From assembly GCA_023461035.1 (NCBI GenBank), contig JAEWOD010000033.1, positions 53,572 through 117,571 of the forward strand: a DNA stretch of 64,000 nt. Reading direction: 5' to 3'. The translations under genes and the position numbers were made by a program. This stretch comes from Bacteroidota bacterium (GTDB taxonomy: Bacteria; Bacteroidota; Bacteroidia; Flavobacteriales; Weeksellaceae). The notes below the pieces were generated by a model. The model made no database searches. It had not been told where the DNA came from and saw nothing but the letters and a program-made list of their open reading frames with translations. Shown piece by piece: positions 34,904-42,273 of the stretch (position 1 is the stretch's first letter; each line of letters opens with the position of its first letter).

Positions 34904-36112
34904 ATGAAACGAGGACCTCTCTTTCTTTTTTTGTTTATATTTTCTTTTCAGAGCTTCGGAAAACAATTTGATCCGGAAGAACTGAATGAAAAAATCGCTG
35001 AACTCAATAACCAACAAAAATATGATGAATCCATTACGATTCTGGAGAACATAATCAACGACAAATCTTCTTCATCATATGAAGTCTACAATGCTTATCT
35101 TCAAAAAGCGTTGACCTATAAACGTATTTTCAATTACACTGAAGTATTGATTAATCTGGAAGAGGCAAAAAAATGGGGCAGTAAAGGGCCTCATAAAAAA
35201 GAAGCTTTGAGCCGCGTCAAAATTGAAGAACTTTTTATTCATTTTGATACCCTGAAATTTGATGATGTGGAACGTCTTTTGACCGGAATTACAGAAGAAG
35301 ACATCCGGCATCTCGATTACCAATCCAAAGGATTTTATATAGGACTATTGGGAGTGATGGACATGCGGGATGGACGCTTGGAAGAAGCCGGCAAAAAATA
35401 TGACGAAAGCATTGAGATACTGAAAGATCACAGCCCGAAAGACTTGCCCAACCTTTATCGGAAAAAAATTGCTTTGTACTCTCTTTTGAATGATGAAGAA
35501 AAGGCATTAGACGCTTACAATCTTGGGATTCAATATGCTGAAAAATATGATTTAGGCGTCTACAAAATCGGGATTCACGAAGCGATGAGCAAATTTTACT
35601 ACGACCGAGAGGATTATAAAACCGCTTTTCATTATCATTTGATTCGGGTAGAAGAATTTAATCGTTACAACGTTACTACGGCCAATGACAAATTAAAAGT
35701 TGTTGAAAGAGACTTACTCAAAAAAAGAAAAGATCTTGAAATCAAATACGAAAAAAACATTAGGATTTTTATGTTGGTCATCGTAGTGATTTTATTGGCG
35801 TTTTTATTGGTCTTGCTCAAATTTTTTAAGGTAAACCGCGAGAAACGAATTCTGATTGAACGAGAAAATGCCCGTATGCGGGAAGAATTGGAGAATTTAT
35901 CAAAAGAGAAAAACGAAAAAGGTGAATCCAAATTGGATCTTGAAAAATATAATTTGTCGGATCGGCAGATTGAAATCATCGAATTGGTCAAACAAGGAAA
36001 GACCAATAAAGAAATCGGAGCCAAACTCTTTATCTCGGAAAACACGGTCAAATACCATTTGAAAATTATCTATAATTTAATGGGAATTGAAAACCGTTTT
36101 GATTTGAAATAG
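34904..36112 (+). CDS. TPR-containing membrane-bound LuxR-type transcriptional regulator
   Basis: 402 aa from the ATG at 34904 (the longer frame to 34721 has no signal peptide; this start gives MKRGPLFLFLFIFSFQSFG, a good one). Periplasmic part of about 285 residues with TPR-like helical repeats, a transmembrane helix (IRIFMLVIVVILLAFLLVLL), a coiled-coil stretch rich in Glu/Arg/Lys, and a C-terminal LuxR/GerE HTH (LSDRQIEIIELVKQGKTNKE followed by IGAKLFISENTVKYHL). This one-component design with a periplasmic TPR sensor is common in Flavobacteriia. Ligand unknown; the upstream amidase is a candidate partner. Confidence 0.85.
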   Translation: MKRGPLFLFLFIFSFQSFGKQFDPEELNEKIAELNNQQKYDESITILENIINDKSSSSYEVYNAYLQKALTYKRIFNYTEVLINLEEAKKWGSKGPHKKEALSRVKIEELFIHFDTLKFDDVERLLTGITEEDIRHLDYQSKGFYIGLLGVMDMRDGRLEEAGKKYDESIEILKDHSPKDLPNLYRKKIALYSLLNDEEKALDAYNLGIQYAEKYDLGVYKIGIHEAMSKFYYDREDYKTAFHYHLIRVEEFNRYNVTTANDKLKVVERDLLKKRKDLEIKYEKNIRIFMLVIVVILLAFLLVLLKFFKVNREKRILIERENARMREELENLSKEKNEKGESKLDLEKYNLSDRQIEIIELVKQGKTNKEIGAKLFISENTVKYHLKIIYNLMGIENRFDLK

Positions 36113-36115
36113 AAA

Positions 36116-37534
36116 TTATTTTACAGATTTTCTTTTTTCAATAATATAATAAATCGGAATCCCCAATAAAATAATCAAAACACCCGGCCAGGTATATGTC
36201 GTTTTATAAATCAATAATCCGATGCAAATGGTGCTCGCCAGAATGACGTACAAAGCCGGTAAAAACGGATATCCAAATGCTTTATAACTTCTAGGATGAT
36301 CGGGGCGTTTTTTCCGCAAAATGAAAATCCCCAAAATCGTCAATACGTAAAAAATTAAAACCGCCATGATGACATAATCGAGCAAATCACCATATTTCCC
36401 ACTTAAACAAAGCGCCGAAGCCCATACACACTGAATCCATAACCCGCGTTCCGGAACTTCAAACCGATTTAAATTAGCCGCTTTCGGAAAGAAAACACCA
36501 TCTTTTGCCATGGTGTGATAAACCCGCGCTCCCGATAAAATCAGTCCGTTGTTACAGCCAAAAGTCGAAATCATAATCATCACCGCGATGATAACCGAGC
36601 CTTCTTTCCCAAAAATATTCAACGCTGTCGCCACTGCGATTCTGTCCTTTGGGGCATAGGCCATTTCTTCCATCGATAAAGTGGCGATGTACATCAGATT
36701 CATCAGAATATAAATCACCGTCACAATCAAAACCCCAAAAAACAAACTCAGACCTATATTTCGCTGCGGATTTTTCATTTCCCCGGCAATAAAAGTCACG
36801 TTATTCCAGGCATCGCTGGAAAATAAAGAACCTACCATAGCCGAAACAATTCCTCCAAAAACAGCCGCTCCGGCTATCTCCATCACACCTTCTCCTCCGG
36901 GCAACCATTTTACGTTGTTCCATGCCCTTGCCCAATTTGCGTCCCAAATTTCAGAATTAAAGGCAAAAAAAAGTCCGGCGATAATCAGCCCGGCAAGCGA
37001 AATAATTTTCACAATCGTTAATCCGGTCTGCATGATTTTTCCATTTTTAACTCCACGTGTGTTCAGCCAGGTCAGAAAAATAATGGATGCAATCGCCAAT
37101 AGTTGTGCCGTACTGACTTTGAAAATCGAGATGGAAAAAACGATATTGTCTTCATTGAAAAACGGAAAAATATAAGATGTGAATTTGGCAAAAGCCACCC
37201 CCACAGCCGCAATCGTTCCGGTCTGAATGATGGCAAAAAGTCCCCATCCGTAAAGAAAAGCAACCAATTTTCCGTATGCCTCACGCAGATACACATATTG
37301 TCCGCCTGCTTTAGGAAACATCGCTGAAAGCTCCCCATAACTCAAAGCAGCAATGAGGGTAATAAATCCGGTCAAAGCCCAAATGAAAATCAGCCAGCCG
37401 GCACTTCCCACATTGCGCACAATGTCAGAACTCACGATGAATATTCCGGAACCTATCATGGATCCGGCGACGATCATCGTCCCGTCAAGCAAGCCGAGCT
37501 CGCGTTTCATTTCATGGTTGGTGTTATTGCTCAT
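36116..37534 (-). CDS. Amino-acid permease (APC superfamily)
   Basis: 472 aa with about 12 transmembrane segments. The first has MIVAGSMIGSGIFIVSSDIV, the G-S-G-I-F substrate-binding turn of the APC family; GGQYVYLREAYGKLVAFLYG and SDAWNNVTFIAGEMKNPQRN follow. Closest to the LAT/serine-threonine-type exchangers by motif, but substrate cannot be assigned. Ends 3 bp from the convergent regulator gene. Its promoter region contains two 15-bp palindromes (37572-37618), one of them overlapping a -7 box. Confidence 0.9.
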   Translation of the reverse strand: MSNNTNHEMKRELGLLDGTMIVAGSMIGSGIFIVSSDIVRNVGSAGWLIFIWALTGFITLIAALSYGELSAMFPKAGGQYVYLREAYGKLVAFLYGWGLFAIIQTGTIAAVGVAFAKFTSYIFPFFNEDNIVFSISIFKVSTAQLLAIASIIFLTWLNTRGVKNGKIMQTGLTIVKIISLAGLIIAGLFFAFNSEIWDANWARAWNNVKWLPGGEGVMEIAGAAVFGGIVSAMVGSLFSSDAWNNVTFIAGEMKNPQRNIGLSLFFGVLIVTVIYILMNLMYIATLSMEEMAYAPKDRIAVATALNIFGKEGSVIIAVMIMISTFGCNNGLILSGARVYHTMAKDGVFFPKAANLNRFEVPERGLWIQCVWASALCLSGKYGDLLDYVIMAVLIFYVLTILGIFILRKKRPDHPRSYKAFGYPFLPALYVILASTICIGLLIYKTTYTWPGVLIILLGIPIYYIIEKRKSVK

Positions 37535-37571
37535 TTATTCTTTGTTTTAGAGTTAACTATTTGGTTTTTAA

Positions 37572-37618
37572 AACTTTGTCAAAGTTAATTTCGGAGTGAA
37601 TAAAACTTTGACAAAGTT
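37572..37618. promoter_or_regulatory. Twin palindromes overlapping the permease promoter
   Basis: AACTTTGTCAAAGTT (37572-37586) and its reverse complement form AACTTTGACAAAGTT (37604-37618), centres 32 bp apart. On the minus strand TAACTTTG (37580-37587) is a perfect -7 box lying in the first palindrome. Could be an operator or a dispersed short repeat. Confidence 0.6.
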
Positions 37619-37727
37619 CTTCCTCTTTACTTAATTCATTCAGATTCTCAATTGTTTACAGAATATTATTTCAAATTAGATTTTAGACAGAATGCCGTTT
37701 AGTCTGAAATTAAACCATTATAATTCA

Positions 37728-39419
37728 TCAAGAATTCGTTTTCGCCAATTTACTGTTCCTATAGCCATACAAGAAATAAATCAACAATCCCAATGCCATC
37801 CAAACCACAAACCATTTCCAACTAATCAGCGGAATTTCAATCATCATATACGAACACATCAAAACGCCCATAATCGGGATAAACGAATAATTCCTGATGA
37901 ATGTCAAAATTGAAACAATCAAAGCAAAAATCAGGAAAATGATAAATAAAACCTCTTCGGTATTTTCCAAATGGAATTCTGTAAAAGCCTCGACAGTTCT
38001 GTCCTTGAACAAATAAATGAATAACAGAAACAGCACCGGAATAATCCATTTGCCGTTTACATACGGCAGATGAAATCTCCCGCGTTCTCTCAGTTTCGGA
38101 GGAAGAAATAAAACGCCGCCCGAAACCAGCATAAACGCAAACAAAGTCCCGATACTGGTCAAATCGGTGACCAAATCACTTTCAATAAACAAAGCTCCGA
38201 TTCCGACTATGACTCCCGTAACAATCGTAGCAAAACCCGGTGTATGGTATTTGGGATGAATTTCTCCGAACTTCTTGGGTAAAAGCCCGTCACGGCTCAT
38301 CGACATCCAGATTCTCGGTTGACCAATCTGAAATACCAATAAAACAGAAGTTGTCGCTACCACTGCACTAATGGAAACGATTTTTTCAATCCATGGCGCT
38401 CTTTCTTCAAATACAAAAGCAAGCGGATCACTGACATTATTAAAATGTGAATAATGCTCAATTCCGGTCAGTGTCAATGCGATTAAAATATACAATCCGG
38501 TACAAATCAGCAGCGAATAAATCATCCCGCGTGGCATATCACGTTGCGGGTTTTTGGTTTCTTCCGCCATCGTGGAAATTGCGTCAAACCCAATGTAGGC
38601 ATAGAAAACAGCAGAAACGCCTTTCAACACTCCTTCAAAACCATTGGGCAAAAACGGGCGCCAATTGTTAGTGTCCACAAAAAAAGCACCGGCAACAATC
38701 ACAAAAAGAATTACGGCAACTTTAAAATACACCATGAAATTGGCCGATTTCTTACTTTCCTTGATGCCGATATATGCCAACCACGTAACCAGTGCCACAA
38801 TGATAAATGCCGGTAAATTGAAAAATATTTTGGTGTTGCCAATCATGGGCGCACTATTGTAAGCATTGATCGCAAATTTGTAGCTTTCGATTTGTTTCGC
38901 AGACAACTCTGCTCCCGAAGCCAAGGCTGTGGTGGATTCCACAAAGGCATTTTTGGCGGTCATCGGGTCAATAATCATCCAATCCGGCAGATGGATATTG
39001 AAAAGATGCACCAATAAATTATTAAAATAACTGCTCCAAGAAATCGCTACGACAATGTTTCCAATTGAGTATTCAAGAATCAAAGCCCAACCGATGATCC
39101 AGGCCGCCAATTCCCCAAAAGCCACATAGGAATAAGTATATGCGCTTCCCGAAACGGGAATCCGGCTGGCAAATTCGGCATAACAAAGCGCTGTAAATCC
39201 GCAGGTTACCGCTGTGATGATAAACAAAAGTGAAATTCCCGGACCGCCGTTATAAGCTGCTGAACCGATGGTGGAAAAAATTCCGGCTCCCACGACTGCA
39301 GCAATTCCCATAAACGTCAAGTCCTTTACAGTCAACACCTTGCGGAGCGGATTTGTGCTTTCCTGATCCTCCCGAATGAGTTTTTCGATGGATTTTTTTC
39401 GGAATAAATTTTTAAACAT
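37728..39419 (-). CDS. Amino-acid permease (APC superfamily, CAT-like)
   Basis: 563 aa, longer than the neighbour at 36116. Starts with a cytoplasmic segment (FRKKSIEKLIREDQESTNPL), then LTVKDLTFMGIAAVVGAGIF with the G-A-G-I-F turn, SGSAYTYSYVAFGELAAWII, FYAYIGFDAISTMAEETKNP and about 12-14 helices. The FDAISTMAEE motif and length point to cationic-amino-acid-transporter-like permeases. A loop near residue 150-180 between helices is longer than usual. Same strand as the second permease but separated by 193 bp including the twin palindromes. Confidence 0.9.
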   Translation of the reverse strand: MFKNLFRKKSIEKLIREDQESTNPLRKVLTVKDLTFMGIAAVVGAGIFSTIGSAAYNGGPGISLLFIITAVTCGFTALCYAEFASRIPVSGSAYTYSYVAFGELAAWIIGWALILEYSIGNIVVAISWSSYFNNLLVHLFNIHLPDWMIIDPMTAKNAFVESTTALASGAELSAKQIESYKFAINAYNSAPMIGNTKIFFNLPAFIIVALVTWLAYIGIKESKKSANFMVYFKVAVILFVIVAGAFFVDTNNWRPFLPNGFEGVLKGVSAVFYAYIGFDAISTMAEETKNPQRDMPRGMIYSLLICTGLYILIALTLTGIEHYSHFNNVSDPLAFVFEERAPWIEKIVSISAVVATTSVLLVFQIGQPRIWMSMSRDGLLPKKFGEIHPKYHTPGFATIVTGVIVGIGALFIESDLVTDLTSIGTLFAFMLVSGGVLFLPPKLRERGRFHLPYVNGKWIIPVLFLLFIYLFKDRTVEAFTEFHLENTEEVLFIIFLIFALIVSILTFIRNYSFIPIMGVLMCSYMMIEIPLISWKWFVVWMALGLLIYFLYGYRNSKLAKTNS

Positions 39420-39492
39420 CTGTGTAATTAAGTTTCGGAGAATGAATGTAGGGATTTTTATTTAACTTTCAGAGAAAGAATTCTCTGACCAC

Positions 39493-39521
39493 AAAAAATC
39501 CGCTCTTCCAGGCGGGATTTT
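39493..39521 (-). terminator. Terminator of the AAA ATPase gene
   Basis: Minus strand hairpin AAAATCCCGCC...GCGGATTTTTT (imperfect), followed by a T run, 15 bp past the stop at 39536. Confidence 0.65.
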
Positions 39522-39535
39522 GAACATTATCTACT

Positions 39536-40666
39536 TCAATCCAACAAAAACTCATCTAAATTTACCGAAGTAATAACTGAAACCAATTCTACCGGATAAT
39601 TATCCAAAAAGGTTCTGGAAATTTTTGCTTTTCCTTTTTTCGGATTCCATTTGAATTCGAAAGCACTGAATTTGGATTCCGATTCTTCAATCCAGTCGAT
39701 TTCCTGCTGCTGATAAGTTCGCCAGAAATAATATCTTCCCGTCCAGCCGCTGTATTTCAGCTTTTTAATCCTTTCGGAAATCATAAAATTTTCCCAAAGA
39801 GCACCCACGTCCTGTCGGAATTCCAGTGGTTTAAACTCTCCGATGATGGCATTTCGGATTCCGTTGTCATAAAAATAAATCTTTCGGGAACTGCTGATTT
39901 CATTCTGCACATTCCGGCTCAGCGGAAACAAACGGAAAACCACATAGGTTTTCTCCAAAAGTGAAATGTATTCTTCCACCGTTGCCCTGTCTGCTCTGAC
40001 GAGATTTGCCAGCTCATTGTAATTGACTTCAGAACCTACCTGCAACGCAAGCGCAAGCAGGATTTTATCCAGTAATTCGGGTTTTCGGATTCCCTTGTAC
40101 TGCAATAAATCTTTGTACAAATAACTTTTCATCAACTCTTTCAGAACCTCTTCTTTCCTCTGCGAATGGGTAATCACCTCCGGATACATTCCGTAAATAA
40201 GATATTCCGACAGGTTTTTATGGTTTTCCACATATCCAAAATGATCGTTCAATTCTTTCCAACTAAATGGAAACAGGTTAAATTCCCATTTTCTACCGGT
40301 CAACGGTTCGTTCATCTCCTCATTTAGATCAATGACTGACGAGCCGCTTGCCACAACAGTAACATTTTCAATGCGATCATGAATAATTTTAAGTAAAAGC
40401 CCGATGTTTTTGATGCGTTGCGCTTCGTCTATGAAAAGAATGGGATGATTTCCTATGATTTGACGTAGTTTTTTTTCGCCTGCATCTTCCAGCAAAACCC
40501 TGTCCTCCGGGTCGTCTCCATTCAGAAACAAATAATCTCCTTTTTCCTGACAAATGGAATGAATCAATGTCGTTTTCCCTACCTGCCTCGGTCCGGTAAC
40601 CAACAAAATTTTTCCCGAATCCCATTTGGAAAGCAAATTGTTTTTAAGGTTTCTTTCTATACTCAT
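39536..40666 (-). CDS. AAA+ ATPase with DUF4143 C-terminal domain
   Basis: 376 aa. Walker A GPRQVGKTTL (residues 25-34), Walker B ILFIDEAQRI, sensor VVASGSSVIDL, and the C-terminal DUF4143 region (YLYKDLLQYKGIRKPELLDK, FYDNGIRNAIIGEF, WENFMISERIKKL, DWIEESESKFSAFEFKWN). This family is abundant and often multicopy in Bacteroidota and its role is unknown; the C-terminal E-x-K pattern resembles a PDDEXK nuclease-like fold. Monocistronic, preceded by a 2.5-copy tandem repeat and followed by a terminator. Confidence 0.9.
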   Translation of the reverse strand: MSIERNLKNNLLSKWDSGKILLVTGPRQVGKTTLIHSICQEKGDYLFLNGDDPEDRVLLEDAGEKKLRQIIGNHPILFIDEAQRIKNIGLLLKIIHDRIENVTVVASGSSVIDLNEEMNEPLTGRKWEFNLFPFSWKELNDHFGYVENHKNLSEYLIYGMYPEVITHSQRKEEVLKELMKSYLYKDLLQYKGIRKPELLDKILLALALQVGSEVNYNELANLVRADRATVEEYISLLEKTYVVFRLFPLSRNVQNEISSSRKIYFYDNGIRNAIIGEFKPLEFRQDVGALWENFMISERIKKLKYSGWTGRYYFWRTYQQQEIDWIEESESKFSAFEFKWNPKKGKAKISRTFLDNYPVELVSVITSVNLDEFLLD

Positions 40667-40693
40667 TTGATGAATTCATTCATACAAATATAT

Positions 40694-40773
40694 AAATAAC
40701 AGATTATATTCTTATATTTTTTATACAAATAACAGATTTTATTCTTATATTTTTATATAAATAATAGATTATT
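40694..40773. repeat. AT-rich tandem repeat upstream of the AAA ATPase gene
   Basis: About 2.5 copies of a 32-33 bp unit beginning AAATAACAGATTATATTCTT, at 40694-40726, 40727-40758 and a partial copy to 40773. It ends about 27 bp before the ATPase start, so copy number may alter promoter spacing. Confidence 0.8.
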
Positions 40774-40787
40774 GATGTTTCTCAATC

Positions 40788-40816
40788 AAAAAATCCCGCT
40801 CTTTCGGGCGGGATTT
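40788..40816 (-). terminator. Terminator of the thrS-infC-rpmI-rplT operon
   Basis: Minus strand: AAATCCCGCCCGAAAGAGCGGGATTTTTT forms an 8-bp stem (AATCCCGC/GCGGGATT) with a loop and a run of T, 24 bp past the rplT stop. Confidence 0.88.
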
Positions 40817-40839
40817 ACAAACGTTTTATATGGTTTAAT

Positions 40840-41184
40840 TTATTTTACTTTTTCGACAATTGCTTTGAAAGCTTCCGGGTGGTTCATCGCTAAATCGGCA
40901 AGAACTTTACGGTTAAGTTCCACTCCTGCTTTTTTGGCAGCACCCATAAATTGTGAATAAGACATTCCGTGAAGTCTTGCTCCTGCATTGATTCTCTGAA
41001 TCCACAAAGCACGAAAATTTCTTTTCTTCTGACGACGGTCACGATACGCATAAACCAATCCTTTTTCAACCGCGTTTTTCGCTACGGTCCATACATTTTT
41101 TCTGCGTCCGAAGTAACCTTTGGCTAACTTCATCAACTTTTTTCTGCGCGCTCTTGACGCTACTGAATTTACTGATCTTGGCAT
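40840..41184 (-). CDS. rplT: Ribosomal protein bL20
   Basis: 114 aa, full length. N-terminal MPRSVNSVASRARRKKLMKL, basic RGRRKNVWTVA-like segment, FRALWIQRINAGARLHGMSY and the C-terminal MNHPEAFKAIVEKVK are the bL20 pattern. It is a 23S rRNA-binding protein needed early in 50S assembly and in other bacteria represses its own operon by binding mRNA. Last gene of the thrS-infC-rpmI-rplT operon; a 179-bp gap to rpmI holds a short TTTAAAG tandem and no obvious L20 leader structure. Confidence 0.97.
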   Translation of the reverse strand: MPRSVNSVASRARRKKLMKLAKGYFGRRKNVWTVAKNAVEKGLVYAYRDRRQKKRNFRALWIQRINAGARLHGMSYSQFMGAAKKAGVELNRKVLADLAMNHPEAFKAIVEKVK

Positions 41185-41268
41185 AATTTTTAATTTTTTT
41201 GTGTTAGGCGAACCTAAAGGCTACTTGATTTTTTGCTCTGAACACAGGGTTAATGATTAATTTGTTTC

Positions 41269-41310
41269 AAGTTCAAAGTTTAAAGTTTAAAGTTTCAATT
41301 GCTTCGCAAT
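41269..41310. repeat. Short TTTAAAG tandem and small hairpin between rpmI and rplT
   Basis: About three copies of a 7-bp unit (AAAGTTT) at 41274-41294, followed by the hairpin ATTGC-TTC-GCAAT at 41298-41310. Confidence 0.5.
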
Positions 41311-41363
41311 CTTTTTTCAATAAAATTTCTCCTTTTCACTAATTAATAAACCGGAGAATGAAT

Positions 41364-41561
41364 TTACTTCATTCTCAACATGAATTTTACGTTTGACTCG
41401 TCTGCTTTATCAACTAAAGTAGAATGAGTCAGATTACGTTTTTGTTTGGTTTCCTTTTTTGTAAGGATGTGGCTTTTAAAAGCGTGTTTTCTTTTAATCT
41501 TTCCGGTACCGGTCAGCTTAAAACGCTTTTTAGCACTTGAATTTGTTTTTAATTTTGGCAT
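41364..41561 (-). CDS. rpmI: Ribosomal protein bL35
   Basis: 65 aa from the ATG at 41561; the longer frame to 41606 reads through repeat sequence and is rejected. MPKLKTNSSAKKRFKLTGTG and KIKRKHAFKSHILTKKETKQ are diagnostic of bL35. Between this start and the infC stop lie two GC-rich palindromic repeats in inverted orientation (41589-41710), so the rpmI ribosome-binding region sits next to a potential long hairpin. Confidence 0.96.
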   Translation of the reverse strand: MPKLKTNSSAKKRFKLTGTGKIKRKHAFKSHILTKKETKQKRNLTHSTLVDKADESNVKFMLRMK

Positions 41562-41588
41562 AACTGTATGTTTTATAAAACGTTTGTT

Positions 41589-41619
41589 CCTCCCCCGCCC
41601 CTCCAAAGGAGGGGAGTGA
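41589..41619. repeat. GC-rich palindromic repeat, copy beside rpmI
   Basis: Core CCCCTCC-AAA-GGAGGGG with a flanking CCTCCCCCG arm. Inverted with respect to the copy at 41673-41710; related to those in hutU and at the alaS end. Confidence 0.8.
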
Positions 41620-41672
41620 GAAAGTTTCTTTTAATTCATAATTTCAATTTCCCCATTTTTTCTTCTTATATA

Positions 41673-41710
41673 GCTCACTCTCCTTTGGAGAGGGATGGGG
41701 AGAGGAGATT
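41673..41710. repeat. GC-rich palindromic repeat, copy abutting the infC stop
   Basis: Core CTCTCC-TTT-GGAGAG followed by GGATGGGGAGAGG; it touches the infC stop codon (41709-41711). Confidence 0.8.
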
Positions 41711-42260
41711 ATTTCTTCGGAGCCATCATCATGATCATCCGCTTTCCTTCTAATTTAGGGAGCTGCTCCACTTTTCCTACATCTTCCAGTTCCTGTGCTA
41801 ATTTCAACAATAAAATTTCACCCTGATCTTTGAAAATAATGGAACGTCCCTTGAAGAAAACATAGGCTTTCAACTTGGAACCTTCTTCCAAAAAGCTTCT
41901 GGCGTGACGCTTTTTGAATTCATAATCGTGGTCATCTGTCTGAGGCCCGAAACGGATCTCTTTCAAAACCACTTTTTGTTGTTTGGCCTTTAATTCCTTT
42001 TCTTTCTTTTTCTGTTCGTACAAGAATTTTTTATAATCCACAATTCTACAAACAGGGGGATTGGCCTTTTCGGTAATCATAACCAAATCCAATCCGGCTT
42101 CCTGAGCCATTTCCAACGCTTTTCTGGTCGGATAAACACCTGGCTCGATTCCTTCACCCACGACCCTTACTTCGGGTACGTTGATTTTATCATTAATTTT
42201 GTGTTGATCTTCTTTGATCACTCTGGCAGGACCACGGCCGCCTCTTCTTTTAATTGCGAT
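41709..42260 (-). CDS. infC: Translation initiation factor IF-3, with apparent ATC start
   Basis: 183 aa if it starts at the ATC at 42258-42260. The IF-3 core is clear: HKINDKINVPEVRVVGE, GVYPTRKALEMAQEAGLDLV, ANPPVCRIVDYKKFLYEQKK and EIRFGPQTDDHDYEFKKRHA. The conserved basic N-terminus AIKRRGGRGPAR before that is in frame only from ATC GCA ATT AAA; no ATG, GTG or TTG precedes it, and GTG at 42221 would remove it. Start at a rare AUU/AUC codon is the known autoregulation device of infC, since IF-3 rejects such starts. It lies 13 bp after thrS. IF-3 binds the 30S subunit and checks start codons. Confidence 0.92.
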   Translation of the reverse strand: MAIKRRGGRGPARVIKEDQHKINDKINVPEVRVVGEGIEPGVYPTRKALEMAQEAGLDLVMITEKANPPVCRIVDYKKFLYEQKKKEKELKAKQQKVVLKEIRFGPQTDDHDYEFKKRHARSFLEEGSKLKAYVFFKGRSIIFKDQGEILLLKLAQELEDVGKVEQLPKLEGKRMIMMMAPKK

Positions 42261-42273
42261 AGTTTATATAATT

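Noticed and set aside
36116..39419. Two adjacent permease genes as a tandem duplication
   Set aside because: Both are APC proteins but differ in length and motifs (IGSGIF versus VGAGIF, different loops), so they are not recent duplicates.
41562..41606. Longer rpmI start giving MEGRGRNKRFIKHTV before MPKLK
   Set aside because: Those codons are GC-rich repeat sequence; bL35 proteins start at MPKLK.
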